A stretch of 64,000 nt of DNA from JABMMZ01 sp040386935 (GTDB lineage Bacteria; Bacteroidota; Bacteroidia; NS11-12g; UBA955). The notes beneath the pieces were generated by a model that worked only from the letters and a program-made list of their open reading frames with translations, made no database searches and had not been told where the DNA came from. Within the stretch, counting starts at the first letter, position 1; each line of letters starts with the position of its first letter. Shown piece by piece: positions 1 to 8,900 of the stretch. The DNA lies in NCBI GenBank assembly GCA_040386935.1, contig JAZKEQ010000006.1, positions 1 to 64,000 of the forward strand. Reading direction: 5' to 3'. The translations under genes were made by a program, and so were the position numbers.

Positions 1-2
1 CC

Positions 3-125
3 AAACTTGGAAATTGGAAAAACATCAATAAAGATTTTGATGACGATGAGAATGCAGCGCAAATAATCAAGTTCGAAGAGCGGATACTTAACAAGATAAA
101 AATATATTTAGAGAGTAAGCCCTAG
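3..125 (+). CDS. C-terminal end of an unidentified protein (cut by window start)
   Basis: An open frame runs from the window edge to a TAG at 123-125 and encodes about 40 residues rich in Lys, Glu, Asp and Ile, ending in ESKP. The composition suits the charged tail of a cytoplasmic protein. Nothing in it identifies a family. The frame could be chance, but it has no interruption and codon use resembles the neighbours. Confidence 0.4.
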   Translation, partial: KLGNWKNINKDFDDDENAAQIIKFEERILNKIKIYLESKP

Positions 126-504
126 TTGTCAATAAAAGTGTAGATTCTACTTAATTGTTTCAATTTTTGTATTGTTTTTGCCATTGTTGGTCCTGAAACT
201 TTGGGAACAATATAGCCATGCCTTTACCTTATACTTGCAGCAAAGAGTGTGAATAAATTTAAAAATATCGTACATGTGTTTGTTGTTGGTGAACCAAACT
301 CAGGCTATGCTCGAAACACCAACAACGGCAGTGAAGCCTATCAATCATTTTTTTGTATTTTAAATGGCGCATGGTTGCTGGCGTAAGCAAACGCCCCGAG
401 ACTGGAGGCTGGCCCGCAGGGACAGGTCCTGCACCAGTGTAGCGGTGCAGGACGGGAGCGTATCCCGCATTTGCGGGAGAGGATAAGGCGCCCTCAATTA
501 AAAT
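126..504. other. Intergenic block with a structured, GC-rich element
   Basis: No convincing gene lies here. From 126 to about 280 the DNA is ordinary AT-rich spacer. From 282 to 493 it contains four inverted repeats in a row and is clearly richer in GC than the rest of the window. It may be a structured RNA, a dispersed intergenic repeat, or a complex terminator region downstream of recG. Confidence 0.6.
282..493. repeat. Array of four hairpins, candidate dispersed repeat or structured RNA
   Basis: Four perfect inverted repeats follow one another. GTTGTTGGTG at 282-291 pairs with 317-326. GGCGT at 380-384 pairs with ACGCC at 391-395. TCCTGCACC at 427-435 pairs with 444-452. TCCCGCA at 463-469 pairs with 472-478. 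An outer GGCGC near 366 could pair with GCGCC near 489, closing the last three into one multi-branched fold. GC-rich hairpin-bearing intergenic repeats are common in Bacteroidota, but I cannot confirm that this is one. Strand is undetermined. Confidence 0.45.
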
Positions 505-2523
505 CTAACTCACCCTTCCCCAAAAATTATCCTGCTGGTGCTGCTTTAGGTAGTTTAGTAATTCAGTGTTTTCAGGTGCTGTAAGTTGTGGGTCGTTTTT
601 TAATACAAAGGCTGCGGCACGTTTGGCAATGTCAATGATCTCGTTGTCGTGCACCAGGTCGAGCAGTTTAAAGTCGGGTAAGCCGCTTTGGCGGGTGCCC
701 AGCAAATCGCCCGGGCCGCGCAACTCAAGATCTACTTCTGAAATATCAAATCCATTGTTGGTTTTGCACATGGTGGTAATACGTTTTTTAGATGCAAAAT
801 TCAAATCGTCTTTGGTCATTAGGATACAATAACTTTGGTCGCTGCCACGGCCCACACGCCCTCGTAACTGGTGCAGTTGCGACAGACCGAAACGGTTGGC
901 ATTTTCAATCACCATGACACTGGCATTGGGTACGTTCACACCTACTTCGATAACTGTGGTGGAAATCATGATTTGTGTAATGCCTTCTTTGAAACGCTTC
1001 ATCTCAAAGTCTTTGACATCGGGTTTCATGCGACCGTGCATCAGGCTGATTTGGTATTGAGGCACAGGAAAAAAATTATTGACCATGTCGTAGCCATTCA
1101 TCAGGTCGTTTAAATCCAACTTGCTCGACTCTTCGATGAGGGGATAAACAATATACGCCTGCCGGCCTTTGGCTATTTGCCCGCGAATGAATTCCATTAC
1201 TTCGGCACGATAGTGCTCATCGCGGTGCAGTGTTTTAATGGGCTTGCGGTCTTTGGGTAATTCATCTATTACTGATACATCCAGCTCTCCATGCACCGTC
1301 ATGGCCAGGGTGCGGGGAATAGGCGTGGCGGTCATTACCAATACATGGGGTATCAGTTCTTTTGTTTTGTTCCACAGTCGGGCCCGCTGTGCCACCCCGA
1401 AGCGGTGCTGTTCATCAATGACTACAAAGCCCAATCGCTGGTAGGAGACATCATCTTCAATCAAGGCATGGGTGCCTATCAGTAAATCTATTTCACCCAG
1501 CATCAATCTGTTTTTGATGTCTTCTTTTTTCTTTTTAGGTGTTGAGCCTGTGAGCAACTCAATGCGCACTGGCATGTTGTAAAGTTGGTCCTTGATGGTG
1601 AGGTAGTGCTGGGTCGACAATATCTCAGTAGGCGCCATGATACAGGCCTGATAGCCGTTGTCGATGGCCAGTAACATGCATAGCAATGCCACAACAGTTT
1701 TGCCGCTGCCTACATCGCCCTGTAGCAGTCTATTCATTTGCTTGCCACTGTCTATGTCTTCCTTTATTTCCTTGATGACTTTTTTCTGCGCATTGGTCAA
1801 ATCAAAACTCAGGTACTGATTAAAGAAGGTATTGAACAATTCGCCCACCTTGGGCATTTTGATACCGCGTTGTTCTATCAGTCGGTTCACCTTGTTTTTC
1901 TCAGCCCGCATGGCCAGGGTGAACATTTCGTCAAACTTTATTCTGCGCACAGCCCCTGTATACACTTTGTTGTTTTGAGGCAGGTGAATTTGCTGATAGG
2001 CCTGTTTTCTGCCCAGCAGTTTAAGCGGTTTTGAAACAGATTCGGGGATGTATTCCACCATGTCAAAATCGGGGTGATACAATACTTGTTTCACCATGTT
2101 TAGGATGTAACGCGAGTCGATGAAGCGCGACTTTAATTTTTCAGTTAATGGGTAAACAGGTTCGAGGGGCAGGCCTTTCACATTGTCTTCAGGCTGAAAC
2201 AATTTGATTTCAGGGTGGGGGATAGAGAACTTGCCTTTGAAGTCGCTGACTTTGCCATACACGGTATAAAGCGCTTCTTCTTTTAATGCTTTGATGATGT
2301 ACTGATAGTTTTTGAACCATATCAGTTCTATGCGAGCGGTACCGTCATACAAAGTGGCAGTGAGTCGCTTGCCTTGCTTTTCGCCCAGCATGGCAATGTT
2401 CTTGAGCTTTCCTCTCAATTGCACCAGCGGTGTGTCATTTGAAATATCTTTGATTTCAGTGATGGTAGATTTATCGATATGCCGAATAGGGAAATAGTGC
2501 AGCAAATCGTAATAGGTCGCCAC
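505..2523 (-). CDS. recG: ATP-dependent DNA helicase RecG
   Basis: RecG is a superfamily 2 helicase that remodels stalled replication forks and Holliday junctions in the cytoplasm. Counting from the GTG at 2523, the frame has an OB-fold wedge domain in the first 150 or so residues, a Walker A GDVGSGKT at 269-276, a DEQH Walker B box, the TATPIPRT motif and the QLRGRVGRG motif of helicase domain 2. The recognisable RecG N-terminus (IEYLKGVGPQKAEL) lies upstream of this GTG in the same frame. Between it and the in-frame TAG at 2629-2631 there is no ATG, GTG or TTG. A CTG at 2608-2610 is the best alternative start. From GTG the protein is 672 residues, somewhat short for the family. Confidence 0.93.
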   Translation of the reverse strand: MATYYDLLHYFPIRHIDKSTITEIKDISNDTPLVQLRGKLKNIAMLGEKQGKRLTATLYDGTARIELIWFKNYQYIIKALKEEALYTVYGKVSDFKGKFSIPHPEIKLFQPEDNVKGLPLEPVYPLTEKLKSRFIDSRYILNMVKQVLYHPDFDMVEYIPESVSKPLKLLGRKQAYQQIHLPQNNKVYTGAVRRIKFDEMFTLAMRAEKNKVNRLIEQRGIKMPKVGELFNTFFNQYLSFDLTNAQKKVIKEIKEDIDSGKQMNRLLQGDVGSGKTVVALLCMLLAIDNGYQACIMAPTEILSTQHYLTIKDQLYNMPVRIELLTGSTPKKKKEDIKNRLMLGEIDLLIGTHALIEDDVSYQRLGFVVIDEQHRFGVAQRARLWNKTKELIPHVLVMTATPIPRTLAMTVHGELDVSVIDELPKDRKPIKTLHRDEHYRAEVMEFIRGQIAKGRQAYIVYPLIEESSKLDLNDLMNGYDMVNNFFPVPQYQISLMHGRMKPDVKDFEMKRFKEGITQIMISTTVIEVGVNVPNASVMVIENANRFGLSQLHQLRGRVGRGSDQSYCILMTKDDLNFASKKRITTMCKTNNGFDISEVDLELRGPGDLLGTRQSGLPDFKLLDLVHDNEIIDIAKRAAAFVLKNDPQLTAPENTELLNYLKQHQQDNFWGRVS

Positions 2524-2628
2524 ACCTGTTTCACCGCGAATGAGTTCGGCTTTTTGAGGGCCAACGCCTTTGAGGTATTCAATGCCGGTATGGAGGAGGG
2601 GTTTGGTCAGACGATTGTTGAGATTTGG

Positions 2629-3498
2629 CTAATCGATATTTGAAAATGTAATAGGCATCATGGTTTCAGTCCTTATGGGTCGATTGTTTTGAGATCCGGG
2701 AATCCAAAGTAAATTAGTTTTTTCAATTAAATTAATGGCATATTGTTCCAATTCAGGATATAATTTTGGACCTGATACAACAACTTTTGTAACAGACCCA
2801 TCTTCCATTATTACGAAACGAACATTTATGGTACAACAAATTGAGCCATACTTTTCATAATCTGGAAAGGATATATTTTCATTCAAAAATTTCATGAGAT
2901 CTTTTTTGAATTCAGGCATCTTTTCATTTATAAAAGGTGCATCCAAATTGCCTTTTGTTTGATTTGGAAATGAATCACTAAAAGTTGCAGGGAAATTTTT
3001 AACGGAGTCCAGTTTGTTGTCTTTAAAATAGCGTATTTGAGTAATTTTATTTTTAATTGTTGGATGATACACTGTTTGTATGATGGTGTCTGAGGAAGCG
3101 GTTAGATTTGTTTTGCAGAGTATTTGGTCAAATGCATATAACGACTTTGTAAGTGTATTATCTCTATTATATAGAATAGAAGTGCCATTCCTTTTTCCAT
3201 TAATATATAACTCTTCCGAATATACTGACCCATCATAGTTATAAATAATTGCCGGGCCATATTTGACTTTTTTTAAGCCGTTTAAGTTTACGAAGGTTTC
3301 GGTTTTTAAATGAAGATTTTTACTGTTGTAGTATTTATACGTAGTGGTATCGCCTTTGTAATAAAACTCTATGTAATTATTCGTACCTTCATTAGAGTTT
3401 GAAATTATATTTTCGAAATTACAATCATAATAAAGTCTTTGAGCATCAAGAAAGGTGCATGTGCAGGTAAGAAGGAAAAGTAGTAAAAATTTAAACAT
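2629..3498 (-). CDS. Secreted TonB C-terminal domain protein with MORN/YwqK-like repeats
   Basis: The protein (289 residues) starts with a signal peptide ending near LDAQ. Its middle has short repeats of the MORN/YwqK type (YNYDGSVYSEELYINGKRNG). The last 80 or so residues read as a TonB_C domain, with INVRFVIMEDGSVTKVVV and a closing PITF strand. This arrangement is frequent in Bacteroidota, where such proteins lack the TonB transmembrane anchor and proline stretch and are exported. Their function is not established, and energy transduction is unlikely for this form. It lies just upstream of recG in the same frame, its stop codon abutting the recG N-terminal coding sequence, so the two may be co-transcribed. 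Confidence 0.75.
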   Translation of the reverse strand: MFKFLLLFLLTCTCTFLDAQRLYYDCNFENIISNSNEGTNNYIEFYYKGDTTTYKYYNSKNLHLKTETFVNLNGLKKVKYGPAIIYNYDGSVYSEELYINGKRNGTSILYNRDNTLTKSLYAFDQILCKTNLTASSDTIIQTVYHPTIKNKITQIRYFKDNKLDSVKNFPATFSDSFPNQTKGNLDAPFINEKMPEFKKDLMKFLNENISFPDYEKYGSICCTINVRFVIMEDGSVTKVVVSGPKLYPELEQYAINLIEKTNLLWIPGSQNNRPIRTETMMPITFSNID

Positions 3499-3543
3499 CC
3501 TTCAAAAATAAGTTTTTTGAGCTAAAATGAAAGGGTGTGGGAA

Positions 3544-3882
3544 TTATTCCCCTTTCATAATACGCCTGCGATGACTGACACCCCATTTGGCGAGTTCCAG
3601 CATCACACTTTTCAGGGTTTTGCCATAGGGTGTTACCGCATATTCCACCGTTACGGGTTTTGTTTCATACACCGTACGACTGATGAGCTGGTTCATTTCC
3701 ATGTCTTGCAATTCCTTGGAAAGCATGCGGGGAGAGATACCTACCTCGCGCGCCAGTTCCTTGAACCTGTGTTTTTTTTCAATCAATGTAATCAGAATCA
3801 GCAATTTCCATTTGCCGTTAATCACCTCTAAGGTGTCCTGAATAGCCATGCGGCTTCGTGCGCAGTCCGGTATTTGTACCAT
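3544..3882 (-). CDS. HxlR-family winged-helix transcriptional regulator
   Basis: This 112-residue protein consists of one HxlR winged-helix domain: IQDTLEVINGKWKLLIL, then FKELAREVGISPRMLSKEL as the recognition helix region, then a wing with VEYAVTPYGKTL. Cys7 near the N-terminus sits where redox- or aldehyde-sensing HxlR proteins carry their reactive cysteine. Members bind dyads as dimers and often control a divergent gene. Here the divergent gene is the DoxX-like protein at 3992, and the 109-base spacer contains palindromes. That makes it the probable target together with its own gene, which is inference from position. Confidence 0.9.
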   Translation of the reverse strand: MVQIPDCARSRMAIQDTLEVINGKWKLLILITLIEKKHRFKELAREVGISPRMLSKELQDMEMNQLISRTVYETKPVTVEYAVTPYGKTLKSVMLELAKWGVSHRRRIMKGE

Positions 3883-3892
3883 ATTTTATAGT

Positions 3893-3936
3893 CGGTATAC
3901 CGGATGTAACCGATATACTTTATGTAACTGATTACA
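3893..3936. promoter_or_regulatory. Candidate HxlR operator dyads
   Basis: The divergent spacer contains a 10-base palindrome CGGTATACCG at 3893-3902 and an inverted repeat TGTAA-N4-TTACA at 3923-3936. The heptamer ATGTAAC occurs at 3904 and again at 3922. These are reasonable binding sites for the adjacent HxlR regulator, but no consensus is known for it. Confidence 0.4.
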
Positions 3937-3955
3937 AAGGTATATCAAGTTACAG

Positions 3956-3963
3956 TAATTTTG
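3956..3963 (+). promoter_or_regulatory. -7 promoter element (TAATTTTG) for the DoxX-like gene
   Basis: Perfect match to the Bacteroidota -7 consensus TAnnTTTG, 28 bases before the ATG at 3992 and directly downstream of the candidate HxlR dyads, so a bound repressor could block it. Confidence 0.55.
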
Positions 3964-3991
3964 CAACATTATTTTAAATAAAAAAATCAAT

Positions 3992-4357
3992 ATGAAAAGA
4001 GATAGAATTATTTATCTGGTGACTACCTGGGGGGTAGCACTAATGATGCTGATGAGCAGTGCCATGTACCTGACTAAAAATCCGGAGTTAATGGCAGGTT
4101 TTCAAACACTGGGATTACCCGTATACATGATAGGAATTCTGGGGGTAGCTAAATTGTTGGGTGCAATAGCATTGTTGTTGCCTAAGTTCGAAAAGGTGAA
4201 AGAATGGGCCTATGCAGGTTTTGCATTCACTTTTATAGGAGCTGTTATTATTCATCTGGCAACCAATACTTCTTTTGCCGGACCACTTGTTTTCCTAATT
4301 GTTCTGGGGGTTTCTTATTTCTTCAGACAGCGTGTGTTAATGCTGAAGAAAGCCTAA
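3992..4357 (+). CDS. DoxX-like family integral membrane protein
   Basis: This 121-residue protein has four hydrophobic segments (about residues 8-27, 41-63, 70-88 and 93-109) and the pattern of DoxX-like proteins, including LGLPVYMIGILGVAKLLGA after the first helix. Such small inner-membrane proteins often lie beside redox or stress regulators and their biochemical role is unsettled. It is divergent from an HxlR regulator and is likely controlled by it. The reading frame ends with a TAA that overlaps, tail to tail, the stop of a possible small ORF on the other strand. Confidence 0.82.
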   Translation: MKRDRIIYLVTTWGVALMMLMSSAMYLTKNPELMAGFQTLGLPVYMIGILGVAKLLGAIALLLPKFEKVKEWAYAGFAFTFIGAVIIHLATNTSFAGPLVFLIVLGVSYFFRQRVLMLKKA

Positions 4358-4485
4358 AATAGGCTGACGTTGGTAGTCGAGTAAACAATTAGAAATGCGA
4401 AAACACTGGCGAGAATTGCAGCATAGGCAATGATGGTATGCTTCATTGTCCTGGTTACTTTAATTTCAATTAGCGCGTTTTTCAT
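4354..4485 (-). CDS. Possible 43-residue single-pass membrane peptide
   Basis: An ATG at 4483-4485 opens a frame of 43 codons ending in TAG at 4354-4356. The product has a basic N-terminus (residues 1-15, including KVTRTMKH) followed by one strongly hydrophobic helix of about 20 residues and a short polar tail. This positive-inside layout is what real small membrane proteins show. There is no clear promoter or ribosome site, and the frame could be chance. Confidence 0.33.
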   Translation of the reverse strand: MKNALIEIKVTRTMKHTIIAYAAILASVFAFLIVYSTTNVSLF

Positions 4486-4688
4486 TTTATTCTATGAATT
4501 TATTTTTGATATCTATGCAAACTTAGGCGACAAAGGTTATCTTGGTATTGTGTTAGTGTGAAAATAAATTAACAGCTGTCTAGTATTCTATTCTGTTAGG
4601 TCGGAAATGATTTTTACAAATTTCTGACAGAAACAATCCGGCCCTTTTGGGGGGTGGGTGAAATAAAATTGTATTAATGGTTATATCC

Positions 4689-4710
4689 GGGGAACTTTTC
4701 GGAGTTCCCC
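4689..4710. promoter_or_regulatory. Hairpin just upstream of the glycosyltransferase gene
   Basis: GGGGAACT at 4689-4696 and AGTTCCCC at 4703-4710 form a perfect 8-base stem with a 6-base loop, ending 22 bases before the ATG at 4733. There is no T-run after it on the plus strand, so it is not an ordinary terminator. It may be a leader structure. The rest of 4486-4732 shows nothing else I can name. Confidence 0.45.
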
Positions 4711-4732
4711 ACTAACCATGTAATATATTAAA

Positions 4733-5989
4733 ATGTTTTATCCCTTGTTCCTCCATAAAGTAAAACCGGTACATGTTATTCTAGTGGCGTATACAGTTTG
4801 GGTTTTAACTTTGAAATTCAGAACCATTGGCGGTTCAGATGATTTCAATGTTTTTTTCAATGCAGGTCAACGTTTACTAAACGGTGCCAATATATATGGT
4901 GAACCATATTACATGAATCTTCGTTATTTCTATAGCCCTTTATTTGCAGGATTCCTTTCAGTGTTTGCCAACTTTGATGTAGAGTATGTTAAAACACTTT
5001 GGTTTGCATTGAATGTGCTGCTCCTGTTGCGTTTTATATTCATTATCAAACATTTTGTTAAATGGAATTTTAAGGGGCATACATTGGCCTTGTTAATTTT
5101 AATGCTGATAACAGGGAAAATAGTTCTCACTAATTTTCTCACCAATCAAATCAGTATTTTTATGCTGTGGGCCATTTTAGAATCATTTCTATTGTGTAAA
5201 AAAGGGAAGTGGATGTGGTCGGTACTCATACTGTGCATCGGTATTAATATTAAAATTTTACCCATCATGGTATTACCATTTTACCTGTTATTTACTGATC
5301 ATAAATTGCGTTTTGTTACCACTTCAATTGCGGTTTCTATCGCATTATTACTGATACCGGCATTGTGGACGGGCTGGACCTACAACTTATTTCTTACTTC
5401 AGAATGGCTAACCCTGGTGAGTCCTGTTAATCATTTACACATCATTCAGGTATATGAGGGCGGTTTTCTCGACATAGGTGCTTTGTTATCCAAATACCTT
5501 TCGGGCGAAACAGTATTGAATGAACCTGTTTTAAATATCGTCAGCCTGGATGCGATGGTCATCTTTTTTATAACTAATGGGCTTAGGATATCGCTATTGC
5601 TGCTAACCATTTTAGTGGTGCGCAAGGTGAAATCCAATCCATTTAGTATCGATCAATCCTTTGTGCAATTAACACCCTTCATTGCTTTAATCCCCTTGTT
5701 ATTGCCACATCAACGCGATTATTCTTTTCTCTTTTTTGTACCGCTATTAGCTGTATTGGTGGCTTTTTTAGTAAACCTCAATAAAATATGGCATTACATC
5801 ATTTTTGCATTCCTTTGTCTGCTGGGTGGCATGTTCACTTGGGCTGATATTACAGGCAGTGATATTGTAGATGTATTTATGCATTACCGCCTTGTTACAA
5901 TTGGTATGCTCTTGATGTTATTATTCTATCTTACCCTATTGCATTATTATGCACGGGGTTATTGGACCGAATTTTCTGAGGTTAATTAA
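4733..5989 (+). CDS. Glycosyltransferase family 87-type (DUF2029) membrane mannosyltransferase-like protein
   Basis: The 418-residue protein has about ten hydrophobic segments. After its first helix it has the motif GGSDDFNVFFNAGQRLLNGANIY, characteristic of GT87/DUF2029 proteins, which use polyprenyl-phosphate sugars to glycosylate acceptors on the outer face of the inner membrane. The acidic residues of SDD are the probable catalytic region by analogy with GT-C enzymes. Donor and acceptor cannot be read from sequence. Its stop codon overlaps that of the convergent macroglobulin gene: the palindrome TTAATTAA at 5982-5989 supplies both. Confidence 0.8.
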   Translation: MFYPLFLHKVKPVHVILVAYTVWVLTLKFRTIGGSDDFNVFFNAGQRLLNGANIYGEPYYMNLRYFYSPLFAGFLSVFANFDVEYVKTLWFALNVLLLLRFIFIIKHFVKWNFKGHTLALLILMLITGKIVLTNFLTNQISIFMLWAILESFLLCKKGKWMWSVLILCIGINIKILPIMVLPFYLLFTDHKLRFVTTSIAVSIALLLIPALWTGWTYNLFLTSEWLTLVSPVNHLHIIQVYEGGFLDIGALLSKYLSGETVLNEPVLNIVSLDAMVIFFITNGLRISLLLLTILVVRKVKSNPFSIDQSFVQLTPFIALIPLLLPHQRDYSFLFFVPLLAVLVAFLVNLNKIWHYIIFAFLCLLGGMFTWADITGSDIVDVFMHYRLVTIGMLLMLLFYLTLLHYYARGYWTEFSEVN

Positions 5990-8900
5990 CTATCAGTATT
6001 CCCTTGCCGTTATAGCTGTGTACTGCTCCATCATACATGGCATCGGCCTGTACAGGTCCCAGTATAAACTTGCCTTTTGATACAGCTCTACACATGTAGT
6101 AAAGGGTAGTGGTTTGATCCGAATACAAATCTGTAAAGTAGTTAATCCGGTCGTCTCTCACATCCATATAGGTAACAAACCATTGGTTGCTCATCCACTC
6201 CAATTCATTGGTTGCCGTTATTCTTGGATTTTCAATTTCAAGTCCTGCAGGTAAAATATCGGTGATCACCACATTCTTACAGCCGGTTGAAAAAGTTGTA
6301 TTGGCAGTAATTTTAACGATTACCAAATCATTTTGCTTGATGTTATCGACACTGATTACACGACCTTCTCTGTTCAAAAATGTTCGTCTTACAATCAGTC
6401 CCTTATCTTCTTCAGTAATATTGCCACTTTGGCTGATGCCTTCGTATACCACAGAAAAATAAATACTGCCTTTGCCTGTATTTTTTATTTGAATATTTTG
6501 AGCTTTTCTAGCCAGTTGCAAATGCAGGGATTTGCCGTTGTAAGTACCCATGTTTTTGCCATCAACAAACACATCGGCCTTGCCTGTGCCATTCGCTTGT
6601 AGGCGTTTGCTGAATTTACCCAATGCCAGTATGCTGAACGACATTTCATTGGTATTGCAGTATTCTGAGTTTTTCAAATCAGTAACAAGTGATTTCACTA
6701 AACTCAATGTTTGAGGGTTATTAATGTCGGCTTCAACAAGTGCATTTAAAACAAGTGCTTTATCGCGTATTGGTGAAGAATAATCATCATAGTAATAGCG
6801 GTAATCGTTTTCGCGGGTATACACTTTTGGAATCATGTTGCGGAAGGTGCTTAAGTCACCTGTTAAAGCAAAAGTGCCTGCCAATAAATATTTGGAGGAG
6901 GTATGCAATTTACCCGGATTGTTTTTACAGTAATTCATGGCACTCATATTGGGTGAACCGGCTACTGCCAATGCGTATAAGGCATAAATTTTTTCGCGGG
7001 TGATGAAGGGTTTCCATACTTCTTGTCCGCTCTCGCTCATTACATATTCGCGTCTTTCCAACGATGAACCGGTAGATTGGGTACACAGTAAAATCAATCT
7101 GTTTTTTAAACCGGTATTGATGGTGTAACCGTTCTTCTCACACTCTGTGAGGAAATGCAAAGCATAGGCATTGATGAACAAATTATAGTGGTAATCGCCC
7201 GGCCAATAACTGATATTGCCGTCATCAGCAGCCAAGGTGTTAATTTTTTTGATGGCTTCATTCACGTTGTAAACCGGATTGAAATCGTTGGCCCCTAATT
7301 TTTCATAATTGGTGTATTGCCCAACTGCTTTGGCGTATTCTCCAAAGTATACCTGAGGAAATGCAGTTGAAATTGTTTGTTCAGCACAACCATGAGGGTA
7401 GTGCAACAAGTCGCGCATTTTATTGCCCAACTGTGCCAATGGCGACTGGTCCACAACAATTTGCAAGGTAGGAGTTCCCATAAAATCAGCACCTAAATCA
7501 ATGTTTTCTATTTGACCACCTGCCAGCAATCCTTCGCTCGATTTCTTTTGTAAACCGGCTGCAGGACGTACAGCAATATCTATATTCTCTGTAAACGTTT
7601 CTCCCATTGCTGTTACCTTAATGGCAACAGATGCTTTGCCGATATCTGCTTTTGCACGCAATGTATACAGTGCCATTTTTTCTTTATTGGGATTAATACT
7701 GTACGATGCATTGTCAACGGCCACTATTTCCAATGGTCCGCTGATGCTCACACCTGTTGTAGCTGTAGCAGCTTTTTTAGATGTGTTCATCATGTTAATG
7801 GCCATTGTAATTTCATCACCCGGTGATAAAAAGCGGGGCAATGAACTGCTGATGACCATGGGGTCAAAAATTTTCATTTCTTTTTCTGCATTGCCAAATG
7901 CTTTGTCTTTATAAGCCACTGCCATAATTCGTACTGCACCATAAAATTGTGGGATGTTAGCAGTAAATTCTGCCACTCCACTGCCATTTGTTTTGATAAC
8001 ACCACTCCACAATGCCAGGGGTTTGAAACGTACAACAGAGAGTGGATTGAGGCGCTTATCCAATTCAATTTTGTATGCACCAGCATCACCACCGCTACTA
8101 CCTGCTAACAATTCAGGAAACAATCGGGCGTACAAATCAAAACTCTCTACTTCAAGTGCGCGCTTCTGATAAAAATAATTGAAAGGGTCGGGTGTTTTGC
8201 CGCCTTTAATGGATAGTATGCCTTCGTCAACCACTGCAATGGTTACTTCTGCATTAGGTTCTGTTTTAACGGTAATTTTTTGTTTGGTTTTCGAACGGCT
8301 GTTTTCCACTGCTGTAATAGTTACCGGTAATTGTGTTTTTTTGCGGATCACCACAATGTTTTTCAGTCCGTGTGCAACAGTTAGCGGAATATCGCTGTTG
8401 GCAGATTGCTTAATGAGTGTAGCGCTAATGTAAATATTGGGCACAAATTCATCATCCATGTCCAGTTCCAATGAAGCAGTTTTATCTTTTACTTCTACTA
8501 CATGGTATTCGAATACTTTGTTTCTATCAATGGTTACCAGCAACTTACCGTCAAATGGTGTTTTAAATAAAAATTTGGCTTCATCACCATTGTTGTATTG
8601 CTCTTTATCAGCTTCTATGATTACTTCACCTTCCTGACTCACTTCAAACGATGAGGAGGAGGTTGACCCATATTCATAAGCATAAAAAGATGAATAGGTG
8701 TAACCGGTATTACTGCCGGCTTGTTTAATGCGTATTTCGTATTCACCTGAAAGGCGAGGAGTAAAGCGCACATCGGCCTTACCGTTTTTAAAATTCACCA
8801 ATTGACTGCTGATGATTTTTTCAATTGGTTTGCTGTTGTACTTATAAGAACCGTAATACCGTTCTAATAAATTCTGCCATTGATATTGTATAATTTCAAC

